Below, piece by piece: positions 9,275 through 21,381 of a stretch of DNA of 64,000 nucleotides; position 1 is the stretch's first letter, and each line of letters begins with the position of its first letter. Origin of the DNA: Hordeum vulgare subsp. vulgare (taxonomy: Eukaryota; Streptophyta; Magnoliopsida; Poales; Poaceae); assembly GCF_904849725.1 (NCBI RefSeq), contig NC_058518.1, forward strand, positions 504,915,225 to 504,979,224. Direction: 5' to 3'. Position numbers and translations under genes: made by a program. Below the pieces are notes generated by a model, which was given only the letters and a program-made list of their open reading frames with translations, made no database searches and had not been told where the DNA came from.

Positions 9275-11735
9275 TACGAGACCGAGGTATTGTCAACCTC
9301 GTTTATAAATAAAGAAGTGTTTGATGCAATAACACAAATAAAACAAAATAAGGCACCGGGACAGGATGGGTTTTCGAGGGAATTTTACAAAAAATATTGG
9401 CATATTATAAAGGGTGATCTTTTGCCTATGTTCCATGATTTGTTTAATGGTTAGTTACAACTATTTCACCTTAACTTTGGAACAATAACGTTGTTGTCAA
9501 AGAAGGTGGGGGATGTTCGCATTGAGACCGATATGTCTATTCAATGTCAGTTTTATTTTTTTACAAAGGTTGGCACGACTAGATTGACACATATAACCCA
9601 TTGAATAGTCCAACCGACTCAAACAGCTTTCATGCCTGAAAGACACATCCTAGAAGAGGTTGTCGTCTTGCATGAAACGTTACATAAATCCGTACGAAGA
9701 AACTTGACGGGGTTTTCTTTAAAGTGGATTTTGAGAAGGCTTATGATAAGGTCAAATGGTAATTCCTTCAACGGGCCTTGCATATGAAGGGGTTCAACGA
9801 ATCCTCAAGGGATTAGGTGGATGCTTTCATGCAGAAAGGTAGCGTTGGGATTAAAGTTAATGATGAAGCATAGTAGTGGATATGTTGGCAATACTTATTG
9901 GTCGGGCTAAAGAGAATGACCAAGTAGGAGGACTTGTCCCATACCTTGTAGAAGGGGAGTGTTCATACTAAAATACGTGGATTACACAATATCTTCATGG
10001 AACACGATATTGTAAAAGTTAGGAATATGAAGCTTGTAATTTGTCTATTGGAACAATTGTTTGGACTGAAAATAAATTTTAGCAAAAATGATTTTTTTCA
10101 CCTTTAGGAGAGCAAAAGAGGAACATGATGCTTATAGGCAACTATTCGGATGTGAAATGAGATCGTTGCCGTTTGGTTATCTAGGGATTCCCATTCAACG
10201 TAGACGATTGATAAATCAAGAATTGAAATGTATTGAATATAGATTCAAAAAAAAAAAATTAAGTTGTTGGAAGGGCAAGCTTATGCCTTACAGAGGGCGG
10301 CTTGTGTTGATAAACTCGGTTTTGACAAGCTTGTCGATGTTCCTTCTATCTTTTTTCTGAAGTACCGGTAGGTGTATGAAAAAGACTAGACTTTTATCGA
10401 TCTCATTTCTTCTAGCAATGTGATGAGACTAAAAAGAAATACAAATTAGCAAGGTGGGATATTATTTACACACGTAAAGACCAAGGGGGTTTAGGCATTG
10501 AGAATTTGGAAGTGAAGAATAGATGCTTGTTTGGCAAATGGTTATACATGTTATCTACCGAGACCGAAGGAATGTGGGTGCAAATCCCGAGGAATAAGTA
10601 CTTACATTCTAAGACATTGATCCAAATTACTGCTAGAACTAATAATTCACCTTTTTAGAAGGGGTTAATGAAGATGAAAGTAACTTTCTTCCAACGGGTG
10701 AATTTTTGAGTTGGCAATGGTACCACGACCAGATTCTGGGAGGACACATGGATTGGGGATACACCTCTAGCGTTACAATATCCTACCTTATATAGTATTA
10801 TACAACGTAGGGAAGAGTATGTTGCCACAGTATTATAGACGATACCTCTTAATATCCAATTCCGACGATCTCTAGTGGGAGACCGCTGGAATTCCTGGCT
10901 GCATTTGGTCAGACGATTGATAGATGTTCAACTGTTTGACGAGTGAGATAATATTCATTAGCTATGACTGGTATTTTTCCAGAGAAGTCCATGTATATGG
11001 ATCTAGTTAACTCACAAACTCTTTCGCGGTCATTATATATTTGGAAGATTAAAGTGCCGCTTATAATTAAAATTTTCTAGTGATTTGATAAAACGAAGAT
11101 GGGTAGGCGGTTCAAGATGTTGCTATTGTAATCAAAATGAAACAATAATAAGACACCCCTTTCTCAATTGTCCACTAGCAAAAAAATTATGACACACTAT
11201 TCATATAGCTTTCAACATTAATCCATCAACATGCATTAATACGCTATTTGGAACGTGGCTCAATGGAGTAGACGTAACTATAACAAATCATATCCCGATT
11301 GGAATAAAAGCATTATTTTTGGTTATATGAAACACTAGAAACAATATGATTTTTAAAGGCAAGAATTTTAATAACTTTTTACACAATATCTAGAGAGCCA
11401 CGGCTTGGATCCGTATGTGGTCCTTACTCACTCCTGTGGACTCGAGGGAACTTATGGCTATTGGGTGCAACTGGTAGAAGACGGTCGCACAGGTTATCTT
11501 CAGGCGATTTAGATGACGAGCTTATAATAGGCTAGGTGTATAGACATCGTAGCCTACTTTTGATTTCATTGGATTTGGCGGGTTTTATTTATTTACGCAC
11601 TTGTTGGTTGCTCAGATCGTGGGAACAATGTGGATCTAAGTCTTTTTTTGAACTCATTTAATAATATGACTGCATGCATCAATTGATGCAGAGACCGGAG
11701 GCTTCGTTCCTTCTTTTCCAAAAAAATTCAAGCTC
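9275..11735 (+). pseudogene. 5'-truncated LINE (non-LTR retrotransposon), degenerate reverse transcriptase
   Basis: Fragments of a LINE ORF2 can be read across many stops and frameshifts. Recognisable pieces are FTNKEVFDAI..NKAPGQDG near 9300, TQTAFMPERHILEEVVVLH near 9620, VDFEKAYDKVKW near 9725, and the RT thumb region with LPFGYLGIPI near 10170. A zinc-knuckle RNase-H-like tail region follows to about 11560. The 3' end has the grass LINE tail ACTGCATGCATCAATTGATGCAGAGACCGG before an A-rich run at about 11730. There is no single long ORF, so the copy is dead. Orientation is plus; the 5' part of the LINE is absent. Confidence 0.8.
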
Positions 11736-12510
11736 CACGGCTCCATCGCTGATATGCAGCTTTGTGGACCTCCTAGGTGGCTTACCAAAAATGAAATTCT
11801 TGTCGATGAATGAATCGTACAGAAACAACACACCGGACACGCCATCAAACTTCAAAACTAACATTCCATTTCGACTAAGACGCACCAGTAGAAACCATAC
11901 ATGTCATCCACGACCTTGAACCCAGCACACGTTCCGTCTTCGAGATACCGCCGATGTAGACCATAATCTGCATCCGCTCCTCGACTATCTTCCAAGCTCC
12001 GTGCCGATGCTACAGCAAATGTCGTCGCAACAACGAAGCCCTGGGACACAGGTCCATCATGAGGATGTCGCCGTCGCCACTCCATCCTTGTTTGAACAGA
12101 CTAATTTCCAAATCCAATCATAAAGATAGAAGGATCCAAAAAATCTACATTCTGCGTTGCCATCGTCGTCGGTAAAACCAAGACGACGGATAACCTAAAA
12201 ACCTAGATTGCAAGGACTGAAAATGATCCATACGTATGGATCCGACGACCGCCCTCACCACCGACGACCGAGGTTGTCGGCGGAGAGGGGCCGCCGTCCG
12301 AAAACTGTTCTGTCCTGGCGGCGGCTAGGGTTCCAACCGCGTGACGATAGGAAAACAATCGCGTACCACGTACCATTGCTGATTGCACCTTGTCCGTTGC
12401 GTGCCATCGAGGGAACGCTGCACGTACGTTATTACGGTTCGTATCCCGCCCACCGCGTTGTTGCGTACGTACGAGCTCCGCCGCGGAAGCAGACCTGAGT
12501 GGCCGGCTAG
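11736..12510. other. Intergenic DNA, unclassified
   Basis: The sequence is moderately GC-rich with several short overlapping frames on both strands and no recognised domain. Its antisense reading resembles UTR-like repeat sequence but cannot be assigned. Confidence 0.4.
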
Positions 12511-12664
12511 CTTGACGACCCCAAGTCCGGTCAGGTACACACACCTTTTCCTTGGGTTCAGAAAGGCGATCCATCGGGCGGCCAAGTTGCAACGCAAAAG
12601 CAGCGAGACTTCACCGAAGCACCGAGCAGAGAGAAAGAATCCACGAAACAAAACACACTCTGTA
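12511..12664. repeat. Duplicated non-coding segment X, copy 2
   Basis: This segment is homologous to 8664-8798 (shared CTTGA.GACC, TACACAC.CCTTTTC, AATCCACGAAACAAA.CACACT) with small insertions. It lies about 100 bases left of segment Y1. Confidence 0.7.
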
Positions 12665-12761
12665 GTAGTTCTAGCTAGCTAGTTGCGTGTCCTCGAGGGC
12701 ACTGTGCATGGTACGCGGCATGTGTCCCTGTCACATTTTGTTTTTCGGGTGAACTCTTACA

Positions 12762-13275
12762 ATATGCATGGCACGAAACCCAGGCGAACGTACGCGTACC
12801 GAAAGCGTGGGTGCTGGGCCCGTCTGTACACAGAAAGTTGGGCATGCTCTACTGAGAAGTGAGAACGACCCAGCACGTCGACCTTTTTCTTTCTTGGATA
12901 CCCAGCACGTCGACCCTACTACGTGCGTCTCCCCGCGCCTTGCCGCTAGCTCTAGCTCCGCTATCACTCACTCGTACGCTTGCAGTGCGCATATACTTCC
13001 CTTCCCGACCCGGCCTGTTCCCACAAAGCGCACTTGACACTTGTGCCGTGTGCACGGAGCTCCGGCGAAGCGTCCCGGCAACCGCGCGCCACATTCCGGG
13101 CAACTTCCTCCCTGTCCAGGCAAAGCACCCATCGAGGCGTCTGAATGCCTGAAAGTACCACCACACGATACGCCATGCACCAACACTGTCATGTCAGGTA
13201 TAACAACAACACGATACAAGCCACATGCACCCATGGACGAGAAGACTAAGACGGAAATCACAGGGAACTTCAGGC
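12762..13275 (+). repeat. WRKY-unit upstream segment Y, copy 1
   Basis: The segment shares blocks with 37405-37910 and 55079-55240: GCCGTGTGCAC..AGCTCC.GCGAAG, CCGGCAACCGCGCGCCACATTCCGGGCAACTTCC (much of it conserved in copy 3), and AACTTCAGG..CCATGCA near the end. In copy 2 the segment runs straight into CGTCGGTCCAAAC and then, past a retrotransposon, into the WRKY 2 upstream region. The equivalent GTCGGTCCAAACGAAGCG for this copy is at about 33650. Segment Y1 and WRKY gene 1 are therefore the two ends of one unit, separated by the nest at 13276-33600. The function is unknown: distal promoter or unrelated spacer. Confidence 0.65.
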
Positions 13276-13519
13276 CATGCAAAATACTTGCCATATAAAT
13301 CAATGTATCTAGATGTATTTTAATTCTATATATATTTATTTTTATTAATTTGTGCGACGAATAATTTTGGACGAAAAGAGTACAACAACTCAGCACAGGC
13401 CGGCGAGAAGCAAATATCACTTACAACATAAAGGCCATAAGACAAACTCAAAGTAAACTCATTATTTTTTTAGCCCTCGCGTATACGAACTGAAAGAATT
13501 AAAGTTGCACTGGAACTAT
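13276..13519. other. A/T-rich spacer with a possible Stowaway remnant
   Basis: ATGTATCTAGATGTATTTTAATTCT at about 13302-13326 resembles the interior of Triticeae Stowaway MITEs, but both terminal CTCCCTCCG motifs are missing. Nothing else is seen. Confidence 0.3.
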
Positions 13520-13805
13520 ATGGTGCCGCCCCCGGCCCCGCCGGCGCCCCTCCGCCTCCAGCCGCCAATCCCTCCCGCCGGCGCCCCTCCAGCCGCCCTT
13601 CCCTCCCGTCGGCGCCCCTCCAGCCGCAGCCGCCCCTCCAGCCGTCCTTCCCCCCCGTCGGCGCCCCTCCAGCCGCAGCAGCCCCCGCCCCCGCCCCCGC
13701 CGGCGCCCCTTCAGCCGCCCTTCCCTCCCGACGGCGCCCCTCCAGCCGCAGCCGCCCCCGCCCCCGCCGGCGCCCCTCCGCCTCCAGCCGCCGGCGCCCC
13801 TCCAG
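13520..13805. repeat. GC-rich minisatellite GGCGCCCCTCCAGCCGCC
   Basis: Tandem units of GGCGCCCCTCCAGCC(GCC) with variants run to about 13805, where the array abruptly continues as its reverse complement (GGCTGGAGGGGCGCC). The same array, in this orientation, is present in the hAT element at about 30370-30640. The long proline/alanine frames across it are low-complexity artefacts. Confidence 0.75.
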
Positions 13806-14230
13806 CAAGGGCGGCTGGAGGGGCGCCGGCGGGGGCGGGGGCGGCAGCGCGACGGCAGCTCGTGGGGCGCCGGCGGGGGCGGGGGCGGCAGCGCGACGGC
13901 GGCTAGTGGGGCGCCGACGGGGGCTGCAGCCGCCCTCGATCTCTTGGTGGCTGCGTGGCTGGGATCGCGATTAGGTTTAGCAGTTTAGGTCGTGGCCTCG
14001 TGGGCTGGCCGGCTGGGCTCGGTCGTGGCTGGCTGGCTGCGTATGTTGCCTGCCGTATCCCATACGTTCCACCGCGTTTTCCAGACGTCCCGTCATTTTT
14101 TTCTTTTTAAAAAAATCAAAAATACCGATACTTTTCAGATATCCGTATCCTAGCCATATCGCGCGTATCGGAGTATCGGCTGCGTTCTAGACGGCGATAC
14201 ACATATCAGCGCCGTATCGGTGCTTTCGAG
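13806..14230 (-). repeat. Inverted copy of the hAT element's left end
   Basis: The complement of this stretch matches the right-hand hAT element from its terminal CTCGAAAGCACCGATAC (30082 onward) through the sub-terminal CCGTATC motifs and into the GC-rich array, with a few percent differences. The hAT terminus lies at 14230, and an 8-base CTTTTCAT (14231-14238), the complement of the target repeat with one change, follows it. This is the left arm of the inverted duplication around Copia-A. Confidence 0.85.
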
Positions 14231-14612
14231 CTTTTCATTGAAAATTGACCGAATTTTCCTGGCCCCCAAGCTAGTACATCCTTTGAACCTAGTGACGGTT
14301 TGATTTTCATAATTTCTGATACATCAGCCATAGCAAAATACTTCATCACTAGTGCATAATTCCATGAGCCATTCGCTTCTAACAAACCTGAGACAAATAT
14401 AATCCGACATCTACCTTGTGGTGAAAAAGGTTTATATGAATGAGGTCTCGGAATCCAATTATCCCTTCAGCTCCGTATGCTTCTGCCATTATCCACTCTC
14501 CATACTAGGCCCTTTTTCAGTAATTCCACACCATGACGTATAGCTTGCCACGAGGACGACACATTACCAGTAAACACAGTGTCCTTTAATTTTGCATTAG
14601 GATAATATCTTG
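14231..14612 (-). pseudogene. Inverted copy of a LINE ORF2 C-terminal fragment
   Basis: The complement matches 29702-30073 almost base for base (about ten differences in 370). Translated on the minus strand it gives LINE ORF2 C-terminal sequence (SSSWQAIRHGVELLKKGL, RDNWIPRPHSYKPFSP, GPGKFGQFSMKS). This copy retains GQFSMKS where the right copy has a stop (GQF-stop-VKS). It ends exactly at the outer edge of the Copia-A left LTR. Confidence 0.85.
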
Positions 14613-15588
14613 CTTTAAATAGACAATTTTCCGAGTAGATTAATCCATGGAATAATTACGAACATGGCATTGACTAGGTTCATGACATACTGATCACGGA
14701 GTATACTAGCAAGTACTACGCACATAGAAGAAACATCTACGCATATAGGCAGTATTACTAGTGCATACAGAAACACGAGAGAGATAAACATATCATACCC
14801 TCCGATCGGCCAATTGGCCGTAGCAGCAGCGGTGGCGGCGACAGTATCCTCTGCCGCCTTCTTCTCGGCTTCGGCCTTCTCACGGACGAGACGGTCAGCT
14901 TCGCTTGGTGAAGACATGGCGATGACGAGGGCGACATGGACGTAGACGAAGCAGACGGACGGAGGCGAGCAGTCGCGTGATCGCTCCCCAAAAACCTAAT
15001 CGCCCCTCTCCCGTACAGGAACCGAAGAGGCGAGGTTTCGGAGGCCTGCTCTCCCGTCGACCGTGTACACGGTAAACGGGACGGAGTCGCCGGCGGCGGC
15101 AGCAGCAGCAAAAGGAACGAACGCGTGAGGCAGATGCGATCTGGTTCTCGTATCGCCTAGGGTAGGCGATAGCCTGCTTATAAAGACGGTTGGGTGGAGA
15201 GACGTGGACCGAACCCACGTGCGAGTCGGTAACAGCCCACGATCCGACGTCTCGGATCGTGCCGTGTCCGTTACGTATTCTCCGTTCCTGACCGGCAAAA
15301 ATAAGCGCGTATGTATGAGCTCGGCTCGGCTCATTCCCGCAACCCGCGTCGTGACGAGACGTGGCGTGGCGAGGTGGGAGACGGAGGAGGAGTGCGCGAG
15401 GGCACCTTCTGTTCTCACTCTCCAATAGCATGTGGAAGAGAGACCCTTATAAAGGGGTCCAACTTCTCCTCCACTAGCGGGGTGGGACTAAACTTCCCAC
15501 CACCTTGTCATGCCACCACCTACATGGGCCCTTGGAGATTTTTCTGAAATTTGTCTTATGGGCCTAAGGCCCATCTCTAATTTCAACA
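14613..15588 (-). repeat. Copia-A 3' LTR (left copy)
   Basis: The LTR starts TGCTTTAAATAGAC and ends ATTTCAACA on the plus strand. It pairs with 28758-29701. The main indel is a roughly 30-base segment near 15335-15375 that is missing or changed in the other LTR. Confidence 0.85.
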
Positions 15589-15598
15589 ATCCCCCACC

Positions 15599-16132
15599 AG
15601 ATCTCAAGGGCACATCGTGTTCCCTCGTTCCAATCACTGTTTTAATATACCAGCATTTCAGTGAAGACCTGTTAAGGTTGAGCTTCACCTAGAGCAAGTA
15701 GCTACACCCCTTTACAACTGAACAATGGACTATGCCTTGAATTGTCAGTTTGGCGTAAGGGAGCTTCACCACAAGTCTTACTAGTACTAGGCTGCCGAAG
15801 GTGACCCCTCGGGTGGAGCATATTAGTCACACTCCTCGCCTATTCATGAGTTTACTAGAGATCACCCAAATCTCATAGACTGTGACCAGCAGTCAAGCTC
15901 ATATAGGTGTGTTCCTCCAAAGATCGCTCTGTAGGACAGCATCTTGCTTACATATAAGCCTTAGAACACATTAAGACAGTAGTCATCCAAACATACAGTA
16001 TTCGAGAGTATTGCATCTCCAACGGAGTGGGTTAGTAAAATTACTCTCCTCGGTTCACCACCACATTAAGACAGTAGTCATCCTACTTCACGGGATCTCC
16101 GATCATATAGGTTGGGTTACTACCATGGCAAC
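15599..16132 (-). other. Copia-A 3' untranslated region
   Basis: Non-coding sequence lies between the end of RNase H and the polypurine tract. Nothing else is recognised. Confidence 0.6.
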
Positions 16133-18041
16133 TCATGTGGGTCTCATACCGATCTCCCTCGATGCACTATCTATCACAACACGTGATAGCCCTTTAGTAA
16201 AGGGATCTACCAGATTCTTAGCCGTTTGGATGTAATCCAACGCTATCACTCCGGAGTTTTTCAAACGTCTGACAGACTTCAATCTCATTCTTATATGTTT
16301 GTTGGACTTCATATTGTCCTTTGAACTCTTCACTTTAACAATAACTGTTTGATTATCGCAGTTCGTAAGAATAGCCGGAACCGGCTTCTCAACCACAGGT
16401 AAGTCCATCAAAAGATCTCGAAGAAATTCTGCTTCGACACCAAATGTGTCTAATGCTGTTAATTCTGCTTCCATTGTCGATCTCGTTAAGATCGTTTGCT
16501 TGCAAGACTTCCAGGAAATAGCACCACCCCCAAGAGTAAACATATACCCAGTGGTGGCCTTCATCTCATCAGCATCAGAGATCCAATTCGCATCATTGTA
16601 CCCTTCAAGTACCGATGGGAATCCTGTATAGTGAAGCCCGTGGTTGACAGTACCTTTCAAGTAGCGCATAATTCTTTCGACATCACGCCAATGAACATCG
16701 CCCGGGTTTGCAACAAACCGGCTAAGTTTGCTCACAGCAAACGCGATGTCAGACCTCGTTGCGCTAGCTAGGTACATAAGCGAACCGATAATTTGAGAGA
16801 ATCTCAATTGATCTATAGCTGTGCCTTTAAACTTTCAAATAAGCACACTAGGATCATATGGTGTTTGAGAAATTTTGCAGTCTGAATATCCAAAGCGACT
16901 CAAAATCTTCTCAACATAGTGGGATTGCAGAAGTGTAATCCCACCCTCATCATCTCTCAACAGCTTGATGTTCAAGATAACATCAGCCACCCCAAGGTCC
17001 TTCATCTCAAAGTTTTGAGACAGAAAAGACTTAACCTCCTCAATTACTTTGAGGTTGGTTCCAAATATCAGTATGTCATCAACATACAAGCACAATATAA
17101 CTCCTTCGCCCCCACCATGGCGATAGTATACACATTTGTCAGCTTCATTAACAACGAAGCCAACAAATGTTAGAGTTGTATTAAACTTCTCATGCCATTG
17201 CTTAGGTGCTTGTCTCAGACCATATAAAGATTTCAGCAACTTACACACTTTTTCTTCCTGACTGTTGCATATAGATTTCCTCATTTAGCTCACCATTCAC
17301 GAAAGCCGTCTTAACGTCCATTTGATGAACGAGAAGACCATGAGAGGCCGCCAATGAGAGTAGTACTCGAATGGAGGTCAGTCTAGCCACAGGTGAATAA
17401 GTATCGAAGAAATCTTCTTCTTCTTCTTTCTAGGCATAGCCCTTGGCCACAAGCCTAGCCTTATACTTTTCAATCGTACCATCGGGCCTAAGCTTCTTTT
17501 TGAACACCCACTTGCATCCCAATGGTTTGCAACCATAGGGACGATCAGTGATTTCCCATGTCCCGTTAGACATGATGGAATCCATCTCGCTACGGACCGC
17601 AGCTTTCCAGTAATCAGCATTTGGAGAAGCATACGCTTCTGAAATAGAAGTGGGATTATCATCCACGAGGTATACGAAAAAATCATCACCAAAGGTCTTT
17701 GCAGTCCTTTGTCTCTTGCCCCTACCACGGGCTTCCTCGTCATCCTCCTCAGGATTTTCATCGTGTGTTTGTTCATAGTATTCCATAGGAATGGCAGGCT
17801 CACGAGTTATTTCAGATTCCTGTCTAGAAGTGCTTTGCATATCTCTCATGGGAAATATATCCTCAAAGAATGTAGCATCCCTCGACTCCATTATTATACC
17901 GACCTTCACGTCAGGTACCTCAGATTTCACTACTAGAAATCTATAGCCTACGCTATTCTTAGCGTATCCCAAATTAATGCAGTCCACAGTCTTTGGTGCA
18001 AGCTTACGCTTCTTGGGGATCGGTACATTGACTTTCGCCAA
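16133..18041 (-). pseudogene. Copia-A reverse transcriptase and RNase H
   Basis: Read from 18041 downward: the end of the integrase C-terminal region, then the RT start (WKAAVRSEMDSI, LGCKWVFKKK, KARLVAKGYA). A TAG follows directly (minus strand, about 17431), then KEEEEDFFDTYSPVARLTS and MDVKTAFVNGELNEEIYMQQ in the same sense, then a further break near 17285. The next block has LYGLRQAPKQWHEKF and the catalytic LYVDDILIFG. After another TGA at 16835-16837 comes RNase H with YLASATRSDIAFAVS, EGYNDANWISDAD, CDNQTVIV and VDPFTKGLS. The domain order is complete, but at least three interruptions prevent a full-length product. Confidence 0.85.
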
Positions 18042-18043
18042 GC

Positions 18044-18629
18044 AGCCCCAAGTATGTAAGTACGAGAGCGTCGTCCTTCTCTTCCATCACTCCTCGTAGG
18101 GAGTGACCTCATTATCTTTTGTAGGAACTTTATTCAGGACATGACACGCGGTCAATATAGCCTCCCCCCACCATGCCTTGGATAAACCCAATGTATCTAA
18201 CATGGCGTTAACCAAATCAGTTAGAGTATGGTTTTTCCGCTCGGCAACCCCGTTTGACTGGGGTGAATAGGGAGGCGTCCTCTCATGAATAATGTCGTGT
18301 TCCGCACAAAATGAATCAAATTCGTTTGAGAAGTACTCTCCACCACGATTAGACCAGACTCGTTTAATTTTCTTTTCAAGTTGATTCTCAACTTCTGCCT
18401 TATAGATTTTAAAGTAGTGTAGAGCCTCATCTTTAGTATTTAACAGATACACATAGCAAAATCTAGTGGAATCATCTATCAATGTCATGAAGTATTTCTT
18501 TCCACCTTTAGTCAACACACCATTCATCTCACAAAGATCAGAATGTATGAGTTCTAATGGTGCCAAGTGTCTCTCCTCTGCAGCCTTGTGAGGCTTACGA
18601 GGTTGCTTTGCTTGCACACACGATGACAC
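18044..18629 (-). pseudogene. Copia-A integrase core with altered catalytic residue
   Basis: The minus-strand frame contains LELIHSDLCEMNG (first catalytic Asp), YFMTLIDDSTRFCY, then VWSNRGGEYFS and NGVAERKNHTL (catalytic Glu). Copia integrases have S-D-R-G-G-E-Y at the second catalytic Asp; here the codon is AAT, giving Asn. The frame ends at a stop after TPYEE. The downstream continuation (TTLSYLHTWGCLAKVNVPI) is readable across it. Confidence 0.85.
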
Positions 18630-19588
18630 TTAGAACCTTTGGCTAAAGTGAAAGTTGGGATTAAATTCAATTTTGCTAGCCGCGACATAACACCGAAACT
18701 TATGTGACAAAGACGTGAATGCCAAACTTTAGATTCATTAACACTCGAATGAATATTGTTCACGACTTTATTACAAAAATCTGCAAGAGAAAGGCGGAAC
18801 AGACCTCCGCATTCATAACCTTTTCCAACGAAAAGTCCATATTTTGTAACTACTACTTTATTAGACTCGAATACCAACTTAAACCCTTCTCTACACAGAA
18901 GGGAGCCACTAACAAGATTCTTCTTGATGGCGGGGACATGCTGCACGTTCTTCATCTGCACGAGCCTTCCCGAAGTAAACTTCAGATCTACCGTGCCAAC
19001 ACCAAGAACAGAAGCACTCGCGCCATTCCCCATCAATACGGACCCGCGACCGGTGGCCTGATAAGAAGAGAACAATGATAAGTCAGCACACACATGAATA
19101 TTTGCACCCGTGTCCACCCACCAATCGGTGGACTGACAAACTGTAAATACAGTAAGTAAATTACCGTACCCAGATGCACCACTTTCATTGTTGCCCACAA
19201 TCATATTGGCAGACTTGGAGTCCTGCGCCGGCTTCTTGTACTTGTTTGGACACTTGTGCGCCCAATGTTCCTCTGAACCACAAGTATAGCAGCCATCTCC
19301 CTTCTTATTCTTCTTGAAGGGCTTCTTTCCCTTCTTCTTGAAGTCGGTATTCTGTTGGACAAAATTATTTCCCTTGGGCTTGTGGGAATTGAGGTTCCTC
19401 TGATGTACCATATTGGCAGCAGAAGAGCTTTCCACCGCTTTTCCATTGGAGTCCTTTGCTCTCGAGTTCTGGTCAACACTCAGATGGCCGATGATGTCCT
19501 CTACTGAGAACTCACGCCTCTGATGTTTCAGAGTAGTAGCAAAGTTCCTCCAGGAATTAGGGAGCTTAGCAATTATACAGCCCGCGAC
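18554..19588 (-). pseudogene. Copia-A gag C-terminus, zinc knuckle, protease and pre-integrase region
   Basis: From the Angela-1 insertion (19588) downward the frame continues the gag that begins beyond the insertion (VAGCIIAKLPNSWRNF), then a Lys-rich segment and the knuckle CYTCGSEEHWAHKC (CX2CX4HX4C). The aspartic protease motif WWVDTGANIHVC follows, then the pre-integrase motif VWHSRLCHI. Gag in the family binds RNA and forms the particle; the protease cleaves the polyprotein. The frame ends in a frameshifted tail near 18560-18630, overlapping the integrase frame. Confidence 0.85.
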
Positions 19589-19593
19589 AAACT

Positions 19594-21349
19594 TGTTGGG
19601 TAACGTAGCATAAATTCAAAATTTTCCTACGCATATTCAGATCTTCCTATGGAGAGACCAGCAACGAGAGAGGGGTAAGATCATCTTCATACCTTTGCAG
19701 ATCGCTAAGCGGAAGCATTGCTAGAACGCGGTTGATGGAGTCGTACTCGCAGCGATTCCGATCTAGTGCCGAACTACGGCACCTCCGCGTTCAACACACG
19801 TGCAGCCCGGTGACGTCTCCCGCACCTTGATCCAGCAAGGAGGAGGGAGAGGTTTGTTAAGAACTCCAGCAGCACGACGGCGTGGTGTCGATGGAGAGAC
19901 GAGGTCTCCCGGCAGGGCTTCGCCAAGCACCGGCACAGAGGAGGAGGAAGAAGGGCGGGGCTGCGCCGAGAGAGAGGGAAAACCGTGTGACTCAATGGCC
20001 AAAAGTGCCCGATATATATAGGGGGAGGGGAGAGGGGGTGCCACCCCTAGGGTTCCCACCCTAGGGGGTGCGGCAGCCCCCCCCAGATGGGAGGTGCGGC
20101 GGCCAGCGGGGGAGGAGGGGGTGGCGCACCAACTCGTGGGCCTTAGGCCCACCTGGCTTAGGGTTTGCCCCCCCCCCCCCCCGTTTTCTCTCCCCTGCGC
20201 ATTGGGCTGAGTGGGGAGGCGCACCAGCCCATCTAGGGGCTGGTTCCCACCCCCACTTGGCCCACCTTATCTTCCGGGGTTGTTGGACCCGGGGCCACCT
20301 CCGGTGGTCCCGGTGGTCCCGGTACGTTACCGGTGACGCCCGAAACACTTCCGGTGTCCGAAACCATCCGTCCTATATATCAATCTTTACCTACGGACTA
20401 TTCAGGAACTCCTCGTGACGTCTGGGATCTCATCTGAGACTCCGAACAACTTTCGGTAACCTCGTATAACAATTCCCTATAACCCTAGCGTCATCGAACC
20501 TTAAGTGTGTAGACCCTACGGGTTCGGGAGACAGGCAGACATGACCGAGACACCTCTCTGGCCAATAACCATCAACGGGGTCTGGATACCCATGGTGGCT
20601 CCCACTTGCTCCACGATGATCTCATCGGATGAACCACGATGTCAAGGATTCAAACAATCTCGTATACGATTCCCTTTGTCTGTCGGTATAGAACTTGCCC
20701 GAGATTCGATCGTCGGTATACCTATACCTTGTTCAATTTCGTTACCGGTAAGTCTCTTTACTCGTTCCGTAGCACCTCATCGTGTGACTAACTCCTTAGT
20801 CACATTGAGCTCACGATGATGTTCTACTGAGTGGGCCCAGAGATACCTCTCCGTCACACGGAGTGACAAATCCCGATCTCGATTCGTACCAACCCAACAG
20901 ACACTTTCGGAGGTACCCGTAGTGCACCTTTATAGTCACCCAGTTACGTTGTGACGTTTGATACACCCAAAGCACTCCTACGGTATCCGGGAGTTGCACA
21001 ATCTCACAGTCGAAGGAAAATATACTTGACATTAGAAAAGCTTTAGCATACGAACAATACGATCTAGTGCTATGCTTAGGATTGGGTCTTGTCCATCACA
21101 TCATTCTCCTAATGATGTGATCCCGTTATCAATGACATCTAATGCCCATGATCAGGAAACCATGATCATCTATTGACTAACGAGCTAGCCAACTAGAGGC
21201 CTGCTAGGGACACATTGTGATCTATTTATTCACACATGTATCACTGTTTCCTGTTAATACAATTATAGCATGAACAATAGACGATTATCATGAACAAGGA
21301 AATATGATAATAACCATTTTATTATTGCCTCTAGGGCATATTTCCAACA
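19594..21349 (-). repeat. Angela-1 3' LTR (left copy)
   Basis: The LTR is 1756 bp, TG...CA, followed by the complement of the polypurine tract (GTCTCCCACTTGC). It contains a TATATATA promoter element near 20011 on the complement. Confidence 0.9.
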
Positions 21350-21381
21350 GTCTCCCACTTGCACTAGAGTCAATAATCTAG

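Noticed and set aside
13470..13906. Long Pro/Ala/Arg-rich frames on both strands (and at 30337-30663)
   Set aside because: They are translations of a GC-rich minisatellite belonging to the hAT 5' region; no conserved domain, and equally long frames on the opposite strand.
14613..14917. 100-codon minus-strand ORF with hydrophobic segment as a host membrane protein
   Set aside because: It is the left-LTR copy of the Copia-A gag leader; the hydrophobic part is probably untranslated intron-like LTR sequence.
19763..20224. Pro-rich frames in Angela-1 LTRs (also 26713-27288)
   Set aside because: Same reason: located in U3/R of the LTR, on several overlapping frames and on both strands.
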